Source of the DNA: Candidatus Sulfopaludibacter sp. SbA3
Lineage (GTDB): Bacteria; Acidobacteriota; Terriglobia; Bryobacterales; Bryobacteraceae
Direction of reading: 5' to 3'
NCBI GenBank assembly: GCA_945900935.1
Contig: CAMDKT010000002.1
Coordinates: forward strand, 1 to 34,978
Length of the DNA stretch: 34,978 bases
Both the position numbers and the translations under genes were made by a program. Shown one piece after another: positions 8,334 to 18,463 of this stretch (its first letter is position 1; the number at the start of each line of letters is the position of its first letter). The notes under the pieces were generated by a model. The model had not been told where the DNA came from. It searched no databases and saw only the letters and a list, made by a program, of their open reading frames with translations.

Positions 8334-9179
8334 TTAACTCACTGCGGCCGCCGTCGCCATTCCAATGGCGGTGCTTCTCCGCACGGTCCGGCGCCGGACA
8401 TCCACCAAGCGCGGCGACGTCTGTCCGCAGGGACAGGGTTCCGTGATCAGGCGGCCGACCAAACCGGTCTCCAGGCGCAACAACGGCAACCGCGGATTCG
8501 CTAGAAAACTGACGACAAGCCGGTCCTGCTCGCAGCTCTCGAAATAGGCCGCGTCCTCGCGCACATGCAAACCGTGATGCATCTCGCATTCCCAGGCCAG
8601 CAACTCGCCGTCCAAGCCCAGGAACTGCTCGAACACCGGAACCTGGTAACGCCGCCAGAACCGGTCGCCATCCTCCGGCGTCAACGGCCCTTCCAAAATA
8701 CCGGTGAAAGCGATTACGGCGTTGCGAAGCGGCGGCGGCCCCTCGGCAACGGCGACGCGCAATGCGTCCAGCGGCGCGGCCAGCGATTGCGGCGCGAATG
8801 CCGGTAATTCGGCGGCGTCGAAACCGGAAAAACATCGCACACGCCGAGTCTCGCCCACGGCCCGCGCCACGACCGCCGTTCGCGGTGCTTCTCCTAACGG
8901 GTAATGGAGCCGCTCCGGCGAGGGCTTGGCATTCGCCACCGCGTACCGTTCCGGATGGCAGAGAAATTCGAGAAGGTCGATTTTTGGAAACTGCTCGAAT
9001 CGATCGGCGTCCCGGTCATAGTCTCGGGCATAGCGTGTTTTGGTAACCGCGGAGCGCAGCACGTGGCGAAGTTTGAAGCGGTGCCGGTCCTCCGGCGGAA
9101 GGCTCCGGGCACGAAGCCACGGCATTGGAAATGTGAAGGTCACAAGGTGGTAGTGCGCGCCGGAGCGGAGTTCTCTCAC
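8334..9179 (-). CDS. CapK/phenylacetate-CoA ligase-like (ANL-superfamily C-terminal-like) protein, uncertain
   Basis: 281 aa. 'KTRYARDYDRDADRFEQFPKIDLLEFLCHPERYAVAN' and 'GLVGRLITEPCPCGQTSPRLVDV' resemble regions of CapK/PaaK-like proteins. Confidence 0.45.
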   Translation of the reverse strand: MRELRSGAHYHLVTFTFPMPWLRARSLPPEDRHRFKLRHVLRSAVTKTRYARDYDRDADRFEQFPKIDLLEFLCHPERYAVANAKPSPERLHYPLGEAPRTAVVARAVGETRRVRCFSGFDAAELPAFAPQSLAAPLDALRVAVAEGPPPLRNAVIAFTGILEGPLTPEDGDRFWRRYQVPVFEQFLGLDGELLAWECEMHHGLHVREDAAYFESCEQDRLVVSFLANPRLPLLRLETGLVGRLITEPCPCGQTSPRLVDVRRRTVRRSTAIGMATAAAVS

Positions 9180-9212
9180 TGCCGCCGCGTTTTTTTCTTT
9201 TACACTGGAATC

Positions 9213-9779
9213 ATGTGCAGACTAATCCGTAAAATTCTTGTCTTCACCGGCTTAGCAGGCATCGCAGCCAGCGCCCAGAACATCGGCTACGGCGTTCGCG
9301 GGGGGGTGCCGCTCAGCGATTTTCTGAAGGCAGAATCGAAAACGGGGGCGTTGACAAACGTCGTCAGAGGCCGCGGCAATGTGATTCTGGGTCCGATGTT
9401 CGAGGTTCGGCTGCCGTTCGGACTCGGCATTGAGGCGAACGCGATCTACCGCCGTTGGAACGCCGATGGCGCTTTGAGCAGGGGTTCGGCCAACACGTGG
9501 GAGTTCCCCGTCTACGGAAAAGTGCGCATGCCCGGCATCGTCGTCCGCCCCTATTTCGGCGGCGGGCTCAATTTTCAAAAGCTCGGCGACGTCACGCGGT
9601 TTCTGGGGGCGGGGGTCATCGCCGATAGCAGCCGCCGCGGGTTTCTGGGCGCGGGCGGAGTGGAAATTAAAGTTCCGTACGTGCGCATATCACCGGAGTT
9701 GCGTTTCACGCGCTGGGGCAACAGCGGCCCCTTGCGCACCACCAATCAGATTGATTTCCTCGTTGGGCTGAGTTTCTGA
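9213..9779 (+). CDS. outer-membrane beta-barrel protein
   Basis: Signal peptide 'MCRLIRKILVFTGLAGIAASAQN', then 'YGVRGGVPLSDF...VRPYFGGGLNFQKL...ISPELRFTRWG', pattern typical of PorT/OmpA-like barrels. Confidence 0.65.
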   Translation: MCRLIRKILVFTGLAGIAASAQNIGYGVRGGVPLSDFLKAESKTGALTNVVRGRGNVILGPMFEVRLPFGLGIEANAIYRRWNADGALSRGSANTWEFPVYGKVRMPGIVVRPYFGGGLNFQKLGDVTRFLGAGVIADSSRRGFLGAGGVEIKVPYVRISPELRFTRWGNSGPLRTTNQIDFLVGLSF

Positions 9780-9787
9780 ATACGCCC

Positions 9788-10354
9788 GTGCGTCTGGCCC
9801 TTTTTGGCGGGACTTTCGATCCCATTCACACCGCCCATCTCGCCGGCGCGCGGGAAGCCGCCGATCATTTTCAACTCGACCGTGTGCTGCTGATTCCCAA
9901 CGCGATTCCGCCTCACAAAGAGCGGCGGGCTACAGCCGGTTACAAGCATCGCCTTGCCATGGTGGAACTCGCGGCGCAAACCGATTCGCGCTTCGCCGCG
10001 TCGCGTCTGGAAGAGGGGCAGACGAAGAGCTACTCGATACTTACGATCGAACGTGTTCGCGGTGAGATCGATCCGAAAGCAGAGCTCTTCTTCCTTATCG
10101 GCGCCGACGCTTTCAGCGAAATCGAGACCTGGTTCCGCTGGCGCGACGTGCTCGAACAGGTCGAGTTTATCGTTCTCTCGCGGCCCGGGTACACGTTCGA
10201 TATTCCCGAAGGCGCCAGGGTCCATCGGCTGGAAACACTCAGCCTCGACGTATCCAGCACCGTCATCCGCCGCCGTCTGGCCGCGGGCGAAACACCGCCG
10301 GAGTTGCTCCCGGCGGTGCTCGAATATATCCGCGCCAACGCGCTCTATATATAG
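9788..10354 (+). CDS. nadD: nicotinate-nucleotide adenylyltransferase
   Basis: 'MRLALFGGTFDPIHTAHLAGAREA...VLLIPNAIPPHKE...FFLIGADAFSEIETWFRWRDVLEQVEFIVLSRPG...VSSTVIRRRLAAG'; GTG start. Confidence 0.96.
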   Translation: MRLALFGGTFDPIHTAHLAGAREAADHFQLDRVLLIPNAIPPHKERRATAGYKHRLAMVELAAQTDSRFAASRLEEGQTKSYSILTIERVRGEIDPKAELFFLIGADAFSEIETWFRWRDVLEQVEFIVLSRPGYTFDIPEGARVHRLETLSLDVSSTVIRRRLAAGETPPELLPAVLEYIRANALYI

Positions 10355-10785
10355 GCGATGACGTCGATCTCCACCAGCGAATCGCCAGGAATTCCGCCGG
10401 CCGCGGCGATCGTCGTCCGCACCGGCGGCTCCTCGCCGAACCGGCCCTTAAACGCCTCGTTCATTTCCTTATAATCTTTCAGATCATTCAGGTACACGTT
10501 GCACTTCAGCACCTTGTCCATGGACGATCCGGCGTTGATCAACTCTTTTTCCACTTCATCCAGCACATGTTTCGTATGCGCTTTAATGTCGCCGGGGAAG
10601 TGCGCGCCCTTGCCGGCAATGAACAGCAGATTGCCGTAGGAGACGGCACCGTTAAACAGCGGCGTCTGCTTGGGCTTTGCGCCTTTGCGGTGCACTTTTT
10701 TCTGGGCGCCCGTCTGGGCCTGGGCGGCACCGGCGGCCGCGGCCACGCCGGCAATGGAGGTAAACAACATGCGTCGATTTGTCAT
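10345..10785 (-). CDS. secreted RidA-family protein
   Basis: Signal-like N-terminus, then 'FNGAVSYGNLLFIAGKGAHFPGDIKAHTKHVLDEVEKELINAGSSMDKVLKCNVYLNDLKDYKEMNEAFKGRFGEEPPVRTTIAA'. Confidence 0.9.
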   Translation of the reverse strand: MTNRRMLFTSIAGVAAAAGAAQAQTGAQKKVHRKGAKPKQTPLFNGAVSYGNLLFIAGKGAHFPGDIKAHTKHVLDEVEKELINAGSSMDKVLKCNVYLNDLKDYKEMNEAFKGRFGEEPPVRTTIAAAGGIPGDSLVEIDVIAYI

Positions 10786-10811
10786 GAAGTCCTTTCGATA
10801 GAATCAATCAT

Positions 10812-11939
10812 ATGCAACGTCGCGACTTTTTGACACTGCCGGCCGCGACAACCGCCGCGCTCGCCGCCGCCAAGGCCGACGAGCTTCCCAAATATCGCGT
10901 CCAATCCAGCTACGCGCCCGCCGCGCTGCCCGGTATGCCCGGTCCCTTCCCCGGCCGCGTCGTCAACGTGCACGCCGCTCATTCCATCAACGTTACAAAC
11001 GACAAAGCCGACCCCGCCGTCGTGGCCGAAATGATCAGGCAGGGCCTGCTCGCGCTCACCGGCGAGAAGGATTACCGCGACGCCTGGCGGCGATTCATCG
11101 CGCCCAATGACGTCGTTGGCATTAAGCTCAACTGCTCCGGCGCGCCGAAAATTTGCTCTCACCCCGTCGTCGTCGCCGAAATCGCCAAACAGCTAATCGC
11201 CAACGGCGTCGCCGCTAAAAACATTACCTGTTATGAGCGATTTCAGGATCAAGTGGTTTCGGCCAAGTACCCGGATTATCTGCCCGCGGGCGTCAATATT
11301 TGGGCCGCCAGCGGCGTCCGCGATGGCATCAACGGCTATGATCCGCGCACCTATGTGGAAGTGGATTTCTTCGGCGAAGACGATACCCGCTCCAACATCG
11401 TGCGCCACGTCAGTGAGCGCTTCACCAAGATCATCAACGTACCGAATATGAAGGACCACGGCGCGGCCGGCGTCACCGGCTGCCTGAAAAACATCGCCTA
11501 CGGCAGCTTTCACAACGTGGCCCGTTCGCATCGCTTTGAGAAGACGAATACCTATTCCTTCATCGGCACGCTGGCCGCCGTGGAGCCGCTCCGCTCGCGC
11601 ACGGTTCTGCAAATCATGGACGGCCTGAAGGGCGTCTGGCACGGCGGGCCCTTTCAACACGCGGACCGCTTTGGCTTCTATCCCGCGCGCATGATGTTCG
11701 GCACCGACCCGGTGGCCATCGACCGCCTGCTGATCGACATCATCGAAGAAAAGCGCAAGGCCGAAGGCGCGATCAGCGTTTTTAACCGCTCCATGGATTT
11801 CGTGAAAAAGGGCGACTTCCGCAAGGATCCCAACACCAATAATTTCATTCGCGAACCAGGGCATATCGAATTCGCGGGCGGCCTGGGCCTCGGCGTCTTC
11901 GACAAATCCAAAATTACGCTGAAGGAGATCCGCCTGTGA
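10812..11939 (+). CDS. DUF362 domain-containing protein
   Basis: 'MQRRDFLTLPAATTAALAA' signal, then 'DVVGIKLNCSGAPKICSHPVVVAEIAKQLIANGV...NVPNMKDHGAAGVTGCLKNIAYGSF...FGTDPVAIDRLLIDIIE'. Confidence 0.85.
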   Translation: MQRRDFLTLPAATTAALAAAKADELPKYRVQSSYAPAALPGMPGPFPGRVVNVHAAHSINVTNDKADPAVVAEMIRQGLLALTGEKDYRDAWRRFIAPNDVVGIKLNCSGAPKICSHPVVVAEIAKQLIANGVAAKNITCYERFQDQVVSAKYPDYLPAGVNIWAASGVRDGINGYDPRTYVEVDFFGEDDTRSNIVRHVSERFTKIINVPNMKDHGAAGVTGCLKNIAYGSFHNVARSHRFEKTNTYSFIGTLAAVEPLRSRTVLQIMDGLKGVWHGGPFQHADRFGFYPARMMFGTDPVAIDRLLIDIIEEKRKAEGAISVFNRSMDFVKKGDFRKDPNTNNFIREPGHIEFAGGLGLGVFDKSKITLKEIRL

Positions 11940-12826
11940 CCGGCGTGCTGCTGCTGGCCGCCGCGCTGCCCGGATTGTTTGTCGATGCCGATCCGTCGCC
12001 AGCGCTGCTCGGTGCGCAGTTAGATTGCGTCAACATCCCCGCCGCCCGCGCCGAAGCGTGGAAAGGCCAGTGCGCCACCGTCGTCGATCCGGCCGCGCTG
12101 ACGAAACTCCCCTCCCCCGGCGTGCGCTATCGCATGAATGAAGCGCGCGCCTCCAGCGCGCCGTGGGTGGATTCCAACGGCGCCCGCTACGCTCGGGGCA
12201 TTAAGGGAACGGCGCTGATCGCCGTCGGCGATGGCAATGCCGCCCTCGCCGCGGCGGAGGCCCACGCTTTCGGCGCGGGCGCGCTGGTCACCGCCGGGCC
12301 GAAGGATTGGAAGGCTTTTGGCGAGATGCGCAAATTCCTGGTTACGCTCCCCGGCGGAGAGCTGCCCGCGCTCGCCAACATCGGCTTCCTGGACGATGGC
12401 TCGCCCGCGGCCCATGAGAACATGATTTTGCTGTTGCGCCGCAATCTGCTGTTCCGCGTTGTCACCACTCCGGACGCCAAGCTCGACGTCAACGTGAAAC
12501 CGAAATCCGGCGATCCCAACGCCGTTGCCTACGAAGTCCGCCAAAAACTGACCGATAATAAACGGCTGCTTCGTCTTTACGGCAGTGAAGTGGTGCTCGC
12601 CCGTCTCTCCGGCAATGCCACGCGCCGCCGCGTCGCGCTGCTCAATTACGGCAACCGTACAGTGGAAGGCGTCCGCGTCCGCATTCTGGGGCGCTGGCCA
12701 AAGGTGACGGCCTATGCATTCGGTGAAAAAGTGGAGGCGGTCGATGTGGTTGTCGAAGCCGCCGCCACTGAATTCTCACTGCCGCGTGTCACCGCTTACG
12801 TCGTCGTGGAACTCACTACCAAGTAA
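11936..12826 (+). CDS. hypothetical protein, coupled to the DUF362 gene
   Basis: 296 aa, GTG start overlapping the upstream stop (GTGA). No recognised domain. Confidence 0.75.
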   Translation: MTGVLLLAAALPGLFVDADPSPALLGAQLDCVNIPAARAEAWKGQCATVVDPAALTKLPSPGVRYRMNEARASSAPWVDSNGARYARGIKGTALIAVGDGNAALAAAEAHAFGAGALVTAGPKDWKAFGEMRKFLVTLPGGELPALANIGFLDDGSPAAHENMILLLRRNLLFRVVTTPDAKLDVNVKPKSGDPNAVAYEVRQKLTDNKRLLRLYGSEVVLARLSGNATRRRVALLNYGNRTVEGVRVRILGRWPKVTAYAFGEKVEAVDVVVEAAATEFSLPRVTAYVVVELTTK

Positions 12827-15548
12827 CGCCGGCCTTCTTAAAGTCCCCGGCGCGGAAATAGCTCATTGTGCCGGGGTTCAGAAATTTGTTCATCGTTTGG
12901 CGGATTTGCGCGGCGGTCAGGGTCAGGACTTTAGCCTCCAGCTCGGCGTCGAAGGCCATGGTCCGGTTATGCAATCGTTGCGACGCCATGCGTCCGGCCA
13001 GCTCGCCGTCCTGCGCCCGGCTGACCTCACGCGACAGCAGCCAGCTCTTCTTCGCCGCCGCCACTTCAGCATCGGAGTACCCATTTTCCAGGATCATTTT
13101 CAGTTCGTCTTTGAACGACGCTTCCACCTTTGGCGCGTTCTGCGGAGCGCAGATCGCAAAGGCGGTGAAGACTCCGAAATCCGTCCCTGGGCTAACGCTG
13201 AAATTGGCGCCCACGCCATAGCTGAGCCCCTCCTTGCCGCGAATGCGCGCAAAGAGCCGGGAGTTCATCCCGCTTCCCAGGATGTAATTGCCCAGAACCA
13301 TGGCTGCGTACTCGGCGTCCGTCTCTTTGAGTGAAACGGTCTGACTCGCTGTCCACACGGCATTGGCCTTGTCGGGCGCTTCAAAATTTTGAACGGTCTG
13401 CGGCAGCGGCATGTATTTATTTTCGACGCGGGCGTACTTCTGCCCGCTCGGCCATTGATTCAACAGCCTGCTCGCTTGCTGTTGCGCGGCTTCCGTGTCG
13501 ACATCGCCGATGAGAACAAGTTCGCCGTTGGATGCGCCGTAGAACTTCCGGTGGAACTCCTTTGTCTCCTCGAGAGTCACCGCTTTGGCGTCGGCGAGCT
13601 GTTCATCAATTGTGGGAACGTAGCGAGGATCGCCTTTGCGATACGCCGCGCTCAAATGCCGCGCCTGGGCCAGCGACGCGAGCATCTGCGGCTCGGATTT
13701 CTGCGCCTCCAGCCCGGCGAGCCGCTGCTGCTTTAGCTGTTCAAATTCGGCGGCGGGGAAGTTCGCTTCCTTCAGGATCTCGACGACCAGATCGAGGACC
13801 GGTTTCAAATTATCCCGTGTCGTCTGGATAATGGCGGTTGCGCCCGTGACGGAGCCGAAAACATTCACTTGCGCTTTCAACCGATCAAATTCGTCTTTAA
13901 TTTGCTGACGAGTGTGTGTAGCGGTTCCGCGCATCAGCATCTGGCCGGCCATCTGGCCCGCCAGCACGCGACCGTTTAAATTTTCCTCATTGCCAAAATG
14001 AAGCGCGAGTTGAACGGTAATCGTGTTCCCGCGCGTTTTCTTGGTAATGAAGCTCAGTTTCAGGCCACCTTGCAGTTCACCGCGTACGGTACGTTTGTCG
14101 ATGTTTTGGGGCGAGGCTTCGAAGGTCTCTCCCTGGCTGATCAAGGCCTGGCCCTTGTAGTCTTTTACTAGCGAATCGACATCGGGCGGTTCGGGTATCT
14201 CGGCCCGAATCGACTTCGCATCGGGACTGAACTCGCCGACCGTGCGATTGGAGGGGATCAGGTATTTCAACGCCGCGGCCTGGACCTGCGCCGGGGTCAC
14301 CTGCCGCAGGCGATCGCGAGTCAGAAACATCATCCGCCAATCGCCCATTGCCTGATACTCGCTCAACTGGAGAGCCACGTCTTGGGAGTCCGAAAGCAGC
14401 CGCTCAAACTGCTTGTCAAACTGGACTTTCTGACGGTCTACTTCTTCTTGCGTGAAGGGCTTGGTTTTGATCTCGTCCAAAACCGCGAGCATGGTCTTGC
14501 GGGCATCTTCGAGAGATGCCTCCGTCCGCACGGTGGCCTGGACAACCAGGACGCCGGGATCCTTGAGTTGGAACGCGAAGGAGCCGACGCCGCTGGCTTT
14601 TTTTGTTTCCACTAGGGCCTTATAAAGCCGGCCGGAAGGGGCGTCGCCGAGAACCCGCGCGGCCAGTTCTATGGCGGGGTACTCTTCATGCGTGCCCGCA
14701 GGAATGTGGAAGGCGGCCATTAGCGCTTGGATGTCGCCGGCACGGCGCAGGGTTACGGAACGCTCGCCGTCCTGTACCGGCTCGACCGTGTACGTGCGGC
14801 GCAGTTGCCGCGACGGTTTCGGAATGGGGCCGAAGTGCCGCTGTACAAGCGCAAGCGTCTTGGGTTCGTCGATTTTTCCGGCGACCACCAGGACGGCATT
14901 GTCCGGCTGATAAAAGTGCCGCCAGAATGCCTGCAGCCGGTCAATCGGCACGCGTTCGATATCGCTGCGGGCACCGATGGTCGACTTGCCGTAGTTATGC
15001 CACAAAAACGCCGAAGAAAGGACACGCTGCATCAAGATGCGCTGCGGGCTGTTTTCACCCATTTCGAACTCATTGCGCACAACCGTCATTTCACTATCGA
15101 GATCTTTCTTCGCAATGAAACTGTTCACCATCCGGTCCGCTTCCATGCTCAGCGCCCACTGCAGATTCTCGTCCGAGGCCTGGAACGTCTCGAAATAATT
15201 GGTGCGATCAAGCCACGTCGTGCCGTTGGGACGCGCGCCGTGATCCTGCAGTTCTTTCGTAATGCTTGGATGGTTAGTGGAACCCTTGAACAACAGATGT
15301 TCCAACAGATGCGCCATGCCGGACTCCCCGTAATCCTCGTGGCGGGAGCCGACCATGTAAGTGATGTTGACGGTAACGGTGTTCTTCGTAGGGTCCGGAA
15401 ACAGGAGCACGCGGAGGCCATTCTGCAACCGGTATTCGGAGATGCCTTCGACGCTCGTGACAAATTGGACACCCTGCGGCAGTGGCGCGGAAGGCTGGGC
15501 CGCAAGCAATAAGAGGGTAAAGAGCGAAATGGATATTGGACGAATCAT
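12816..15548 (-). CDS. M16 family zinc metallopeptidase (fused two-half form)
   Basis: 910 aa. 'MVGSRHEDYGESGMAHLLEHLLFKGS' (HxxEH), second half 'LSYGVGANFSVSPGTDFG...'; signal peptide. Confidence 0.93.
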   Translation of the reverse strand: MIRPISISLFTLLLLAAQPSAPLPQGVQFVTSVEGISEYRLQNGLRVLLFPDPTKNTVTVNITYMVGSRHEDYGESGMAHLLEHLLFKGSTNHPSITKELQDHGARPNGTTWLDRTNYFETFQASDENLQWALSMEADRMVNSFIAKKDLDSEMTVVRNEFEMGENSPQRILMQRVLSSAFLWHNYGKSTIGARSDIERVPIDRLQAFWRHFYQPDNAVLVVAGKIDEPKTLALVQRHFGPIPKPSRQLRRTYTVEPVQDGERSVTLRRAGDIQALMAAFHIPAGTHEEYPAIELAARVLGDAPSGRLYKALVETKKASGVGSFAFQLKDPGVLVVQATVRTEASLEDARKTMLAVLDEIKTKPFTQEEVDRQKVQFDKQFERLLSDSQDVALQLSEYQAMGDWRMMFLTRDRLRQVTPAQVQAAALKYLIPSNRTVGEFSPDAKSIRAEIPEPPDVDSLVKDYKGQALISQGETFEASPQNIDKRTVRGELQGGLKLSFITKKTRGNTITVQLALHFGNEENLNGRVLAGQMAGQMLMRGTATHTRQQIKDEFDRLKAQVNVFGSVTGATAIIQTTRDNLKPVLDLVVEILKEANFPAAEFEQLKQQRLAGLEAQKSEPQMLASLAQARHLSAAYRKGDPRYVPTIDEQLADAKAVTLEETKEFHRKFYGASNGELVLIGDVDTEAAQQQASRLLNQWPSGQKYARVENKYMPLPQTVQNFEAPDKANAVWTASQTVSLKETDAEYAAMVLGNYILGSGMNSRLFARIRGKEGLSYGVGANFSVSPGTDFGVFTAFAICAPQNAPKVEASFKDELKMILENGYSDAEVAAAKKSWLLSREVSRAQDGELAGRMASQRLHNRTMAFDAELEAKVLTLTAAQIRQTMNKFLNPGTMSYFRAGDFKKAGVTW

Positions 15549-15608
15549 AGGTGATTTTGATGTTAGCGGTTTTTGCAGACGCCTACAATGGGTAAGGGAT
15601 CAACTGGC

Positions 15609-17084
15609 ATGACGGGGAAAATATTCTACAAACTCATCGGCGCTGTATTGTGCCTGTTATTGGTGGCCCTGGCGGCGGTAGACTATCTGGCTACACGCGT
15701 GGTGGAGAGCACCTATCAGGAAACGCTGGAGCGGGAACTCTCCGATAAAGGCGCGATGCTTGCCTTGGGCCTGGCCCAGGGACTGAACCTTCGCGATGGC
15801 AATATCGTCGGCGCTTTCGCCGGGAAAACTCGTAGCCGCCTGACGTTGATCGCCAGGGATGGCCGCGTCCTGTCCGATTCCGGCGCCAGCACCGGCCAGA
15901 TGGTGAATCATCGCGAAAGGCCGGAAATCGATGCCGCCCTCGCCGGCCGTGTGGGATCGGCGCGCCGGAAGAGTTCAACCCTGGGCGTCGATTTTCTCTA
16001 CGTCGCCGTGCCCGTCGCCGATGGCGCGCTTCGGCTGGCCGTGCCGCTGGCCGAGATCCAGGGACAGGTCGACGCCATCCGGCGGCGCATGTTGGCCGCC
16101 ACTGCCCTCGCTTTCCTCCCGGCCATTCTCATCGCGCTCTGGTTCGCGCGCGTGATCGCCCGCCGCCTCGGTGCCATCATTGATTACGCCGCCCAACTGG
16201 CGCGCGGCAATTTTCATGCCAGGCTGAAGCGCACCGGCACCGACGAACTGGGGCTGCTGGAAATCAAGCTCAGCGAAACCGGAGAAAAGCTGGAAGGAAT
16301 GTTCCAGGAACTGGAACGCGAACACGCCGAACTGGAAAAAGTCGAGCGCGTTCGAAAGGACTTTGTCATCAACGTTTCCCACGAACTCCGCACGCCATTG
16401 GCCTCCATTCAGGGGTATACTGAGACCCTGCTCGACGGCGCCCTGGACGATCCGAATCACAACGTGTGTTTCCTCCAGATCATCCGCCAAAACACGGAGC
16501 GGCTCGCCAATCTCACCGCCGATCTCCTTACCCTCTCCCGCGTCGAATTGAAGCAGCTGAAGTTCTCCTTCGCCAGCTACAATGTGGACCGGCTGTTGGA
16601 GGATATGGTGGAGTCCATGTCGCCCCTGGCCTTTCGAAAGAACATCAAGCTCACGCGCGTTGAGTCGGGCGGTTTGGTGGAGGCGTTCTGCGATTCGGAA
16701 GCGGTGAATCAGGTGCTCAGCAATCTCGTCGATAACGCACTGAAATATACACCCGCCGGCGGCGAGATCACTGTCGGCACCCGGATTCTTTCCGGCCTGC
16801 CCACGATAGAGGTTTTTGTGCGCGATACCGGCATCGGGATTCCGGCGGACGAACTGCCCCGGCTATTTGAGCGGTTTTACCGTGTGGACAAAGCGCGATC
16901 CCGTGAACTCGGCGGTACCGGGCTGGGACTGTCTATCGTCAAGCATCTCGTCCGCGCCCAGGGTGGCGATGTGCGGGTGGAATCGGTGCTGGGGAAGGGG
17001 TCGACTTTTATATTCACACTGCCAGTTGAAGACCTTGGTATGAGCGAAGATAGCGATATTCGCACACAGTTAACCAATTCGTAA
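15609..17084 (+). CDS. sensor histidine kinase, PhoR/WalK-like
   Basis: Two TM segments, HAMP-like linker, 'VINVSHELRTPLASIQGYTETLLDGAL' H-box, 'QVLSNLVDNALKYTPAGGEI' N-box, 'DTGIGIPADELPRLFERFYRVDKARSRELGGTGLGLSIVKHLV'. Confidence 0.95.
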   Translation: MTGKIFYKLIGAVLCLLLVALAAVDYLATRVVESTYQETLERELSDKGAMLALGLAQGLNLRDGNIVGAFAGKTRSRLTLIARDGRVLSDSGASTGQMVNHRERPEIDAALAGRVGSARRKSSTLGVDFLYVAVPVADGALRLAVPLAEIQGQVDAIRRRMLAATALAFLPAILIALWFARVIARRLGAIIDYAAQLARGNFHARLKRTGTDELGLLEIKLSETGEKLEGMFQELEREHAELEKVERVRKDFVINVSHELRTPLASIQGYTETLLDGALDDPNHNVCFLQIIRQNTERLANLTADLLTLSRVELKQLKFSFASYNVDRLLEDMVESMSPLAFRKNIKLTRVESGGLVEAFCDSEAVNQVLSNLVDNALKYTPAGGEITVGTRILSGLPTIEVFVRDTGIGIPADELPRLFERFYRVDKARSRELGGTGLGLSIVKHLVRAQGGDVRVESVLGKGSTFIFTLPVEDLGMSEDSDIRTQLTNS

Positions 17085-17131
17085 TGTGATTGAAACAGAT
17101 TCCGCGTTAGCGTGATGGCAGGGACACTGGT

Positions 17132-17857
17132 ATGAAGAAAATACTGCTCATTGAAGATGATTCGGACCTTTTCGCGTTGTTGAAATACAATCTCGAAAAG
17201 GAAGGATATGTATTTGCGGGTTCGCAAACGGGTAAAGGCGCGGTGGAGTTTTGCCGGCGTGAGCGGCCGGACCTGATCATTCTCGACATCATGTTGCCGG
17301 ATTCCGACGGCCTGGAGATCTGCAAGTCCATTCGCGCCCATCCCGAATTGGCGGCGCTACCGGTGATTTTCCTGACGGCGCGGGCGACGGAGACGGACCG
17401 GATTGTCGGTTTGGAGCTCGGTGCCAAAGACTATATCGTGAAGCCGTTTTTCGTCCGGGAATTGATCGCGCGAATCAAGATCCAGTTTCGCGGCCAGACG
17501 TCGCCGGTACGCACGCTGAAGGTCGGCTGCTTGGAACTCGACCGCAACTCGTGCCGGGTATTTCTGAACGGCGGGGAGCTGACCCTGACGGCGACTGAAT
17601 TTCGATTGCTGGAATTCCTAATGTCGCGCCCGGGGGTGGTGTTCAGCCGCGAGCAGTTGTTGAACGCGGTGTGGGGCCGTGACCGCGCGGTGACGGACCG
17701 GACGGTGGATGTATACATCCTGCGCCTGCGGCAGAAGGTGGAGCTGGACGCGGCCAATCCGGCGTTTGTCCGCAGCGTGCGCGGTTTCGGGTATTCGTTT
17801 AATGAGACGGGCCGCGCGGCGGCGAGCGGGACGGAATCGATCGCCCAGCCGGCGTGA
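17132..17857 (+). CDS. OmpR/PhoB-type response regulator
   Basis: 'KKILLIEDDSDLFALLKYNLEKEGY...LIILDIMLPDSDGLEICKSIR...GAKDYIVKPF', winged helix 'LTLTATEFRLLEFLMSRPGVVFSREQLLNAVWG...RTVDVYILRLRQKVE'. Confidence 0.97.
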   Translation: MKKILLIEDDSDLFALLKYNLEKEGYVFAGSQTGKGAVEFCRRERPDLIILDIMLPDSDGLEICKSIRAHPELAALPVIFLTARATETDRIVGLELGAKDYIVKPFFVRELIARIKIQFRGQTSPVRTLKVGCLELDRNSCRVFLNGGELTLTATEFRLLEFLMSRPGVVFSREQLLNAVWGRDRAVTDRTVDVYILRLRQKVELDAANPAFVRSVRGFGYSFNETGRAAASGTESIAQPA

Positions 17858-17954
17858 AATCGCGAGCGGATACAGGCGGACTTCCACCCTACCCGAGAAT
17901 TTTCTAACTGACCGGCGCATTCAAAATGGAAGCGGTACGGCTCTGGTAAAACCC

Positions 17955-18176
17955 ATGGTAATGAAGTACCGAATCTATCTGGAACCCGATGAAGACGGAG
18001 TGTACGTGGCAACTTGCCCCACACTTCCCGGATGCGTTTCCCAAGGTCATACCCGTGCGGAAGCAACCGATAACATCCGCGAGGCGATCGAAGGATACTT
18101 GATAAGCCTGCGGAAGCATGGCGAACCGGTCCCTTCCAGCATAATCGAGGAGGTCATTGAGGTTGTCAGCGGATGA
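17955..18176 (+). CDS. HicB-family antitoxin
   Basis: 'KYRIYLEPDEDGVYVATCPTLPGCVSQGHTRAEATDNIREAIEGYLISLRKHGEPVP'. Confidence 0.88.
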   Translation: MVMKYRIYLEPDEDGVYVATCPTLPGCVSQGHTRAEATDNIREAIEGYLISLRKHGEPVPSSIIEEVIEVVSG

Positions 18177-18463
18177 AATTGCCTATAGTTTCCGGCAATG
18201 AGGCAGTGAAGGCATTTCGGCGAGCCGGGTACGAATTTGACGAGCAACACGGTAGTCACATGATTCTCCGGCACGTCGAGTCTCCGCATCGGCGTCTCTC
18301 CGTTCCCAATCACAGAGAACTCGCCAAGGGGACTCTTCGGGCTTTGATTCGAGAGAGTCCGCGGCGATTGCTTCGCCGTCAACCGTCGGCCAGCAACGCC
18401 TTAGGCACCCATCGCTGGAGCGTCTTGGAGAGTAGCGCGAAGTCAATTGGCTTTGCAACATAA
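18173..18463 (+). CDS. HicA-family toxin with atypical C-terminal readthrough extension
   Basis: '[61 protein letters not shown]' is HicA. The C-terminus is non-canonical and runs antisense over the end of the convergent kinase gene. Confidence 0.8.
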   Translation: MKLPIVSGNEAVKAFRRAGYEFDEQHGSHMILRHVESPHRRLSVPNHRELAKGTLRALIRESPRRLLRRQPSASNALGTHRWSVLESSAKSIGFAT

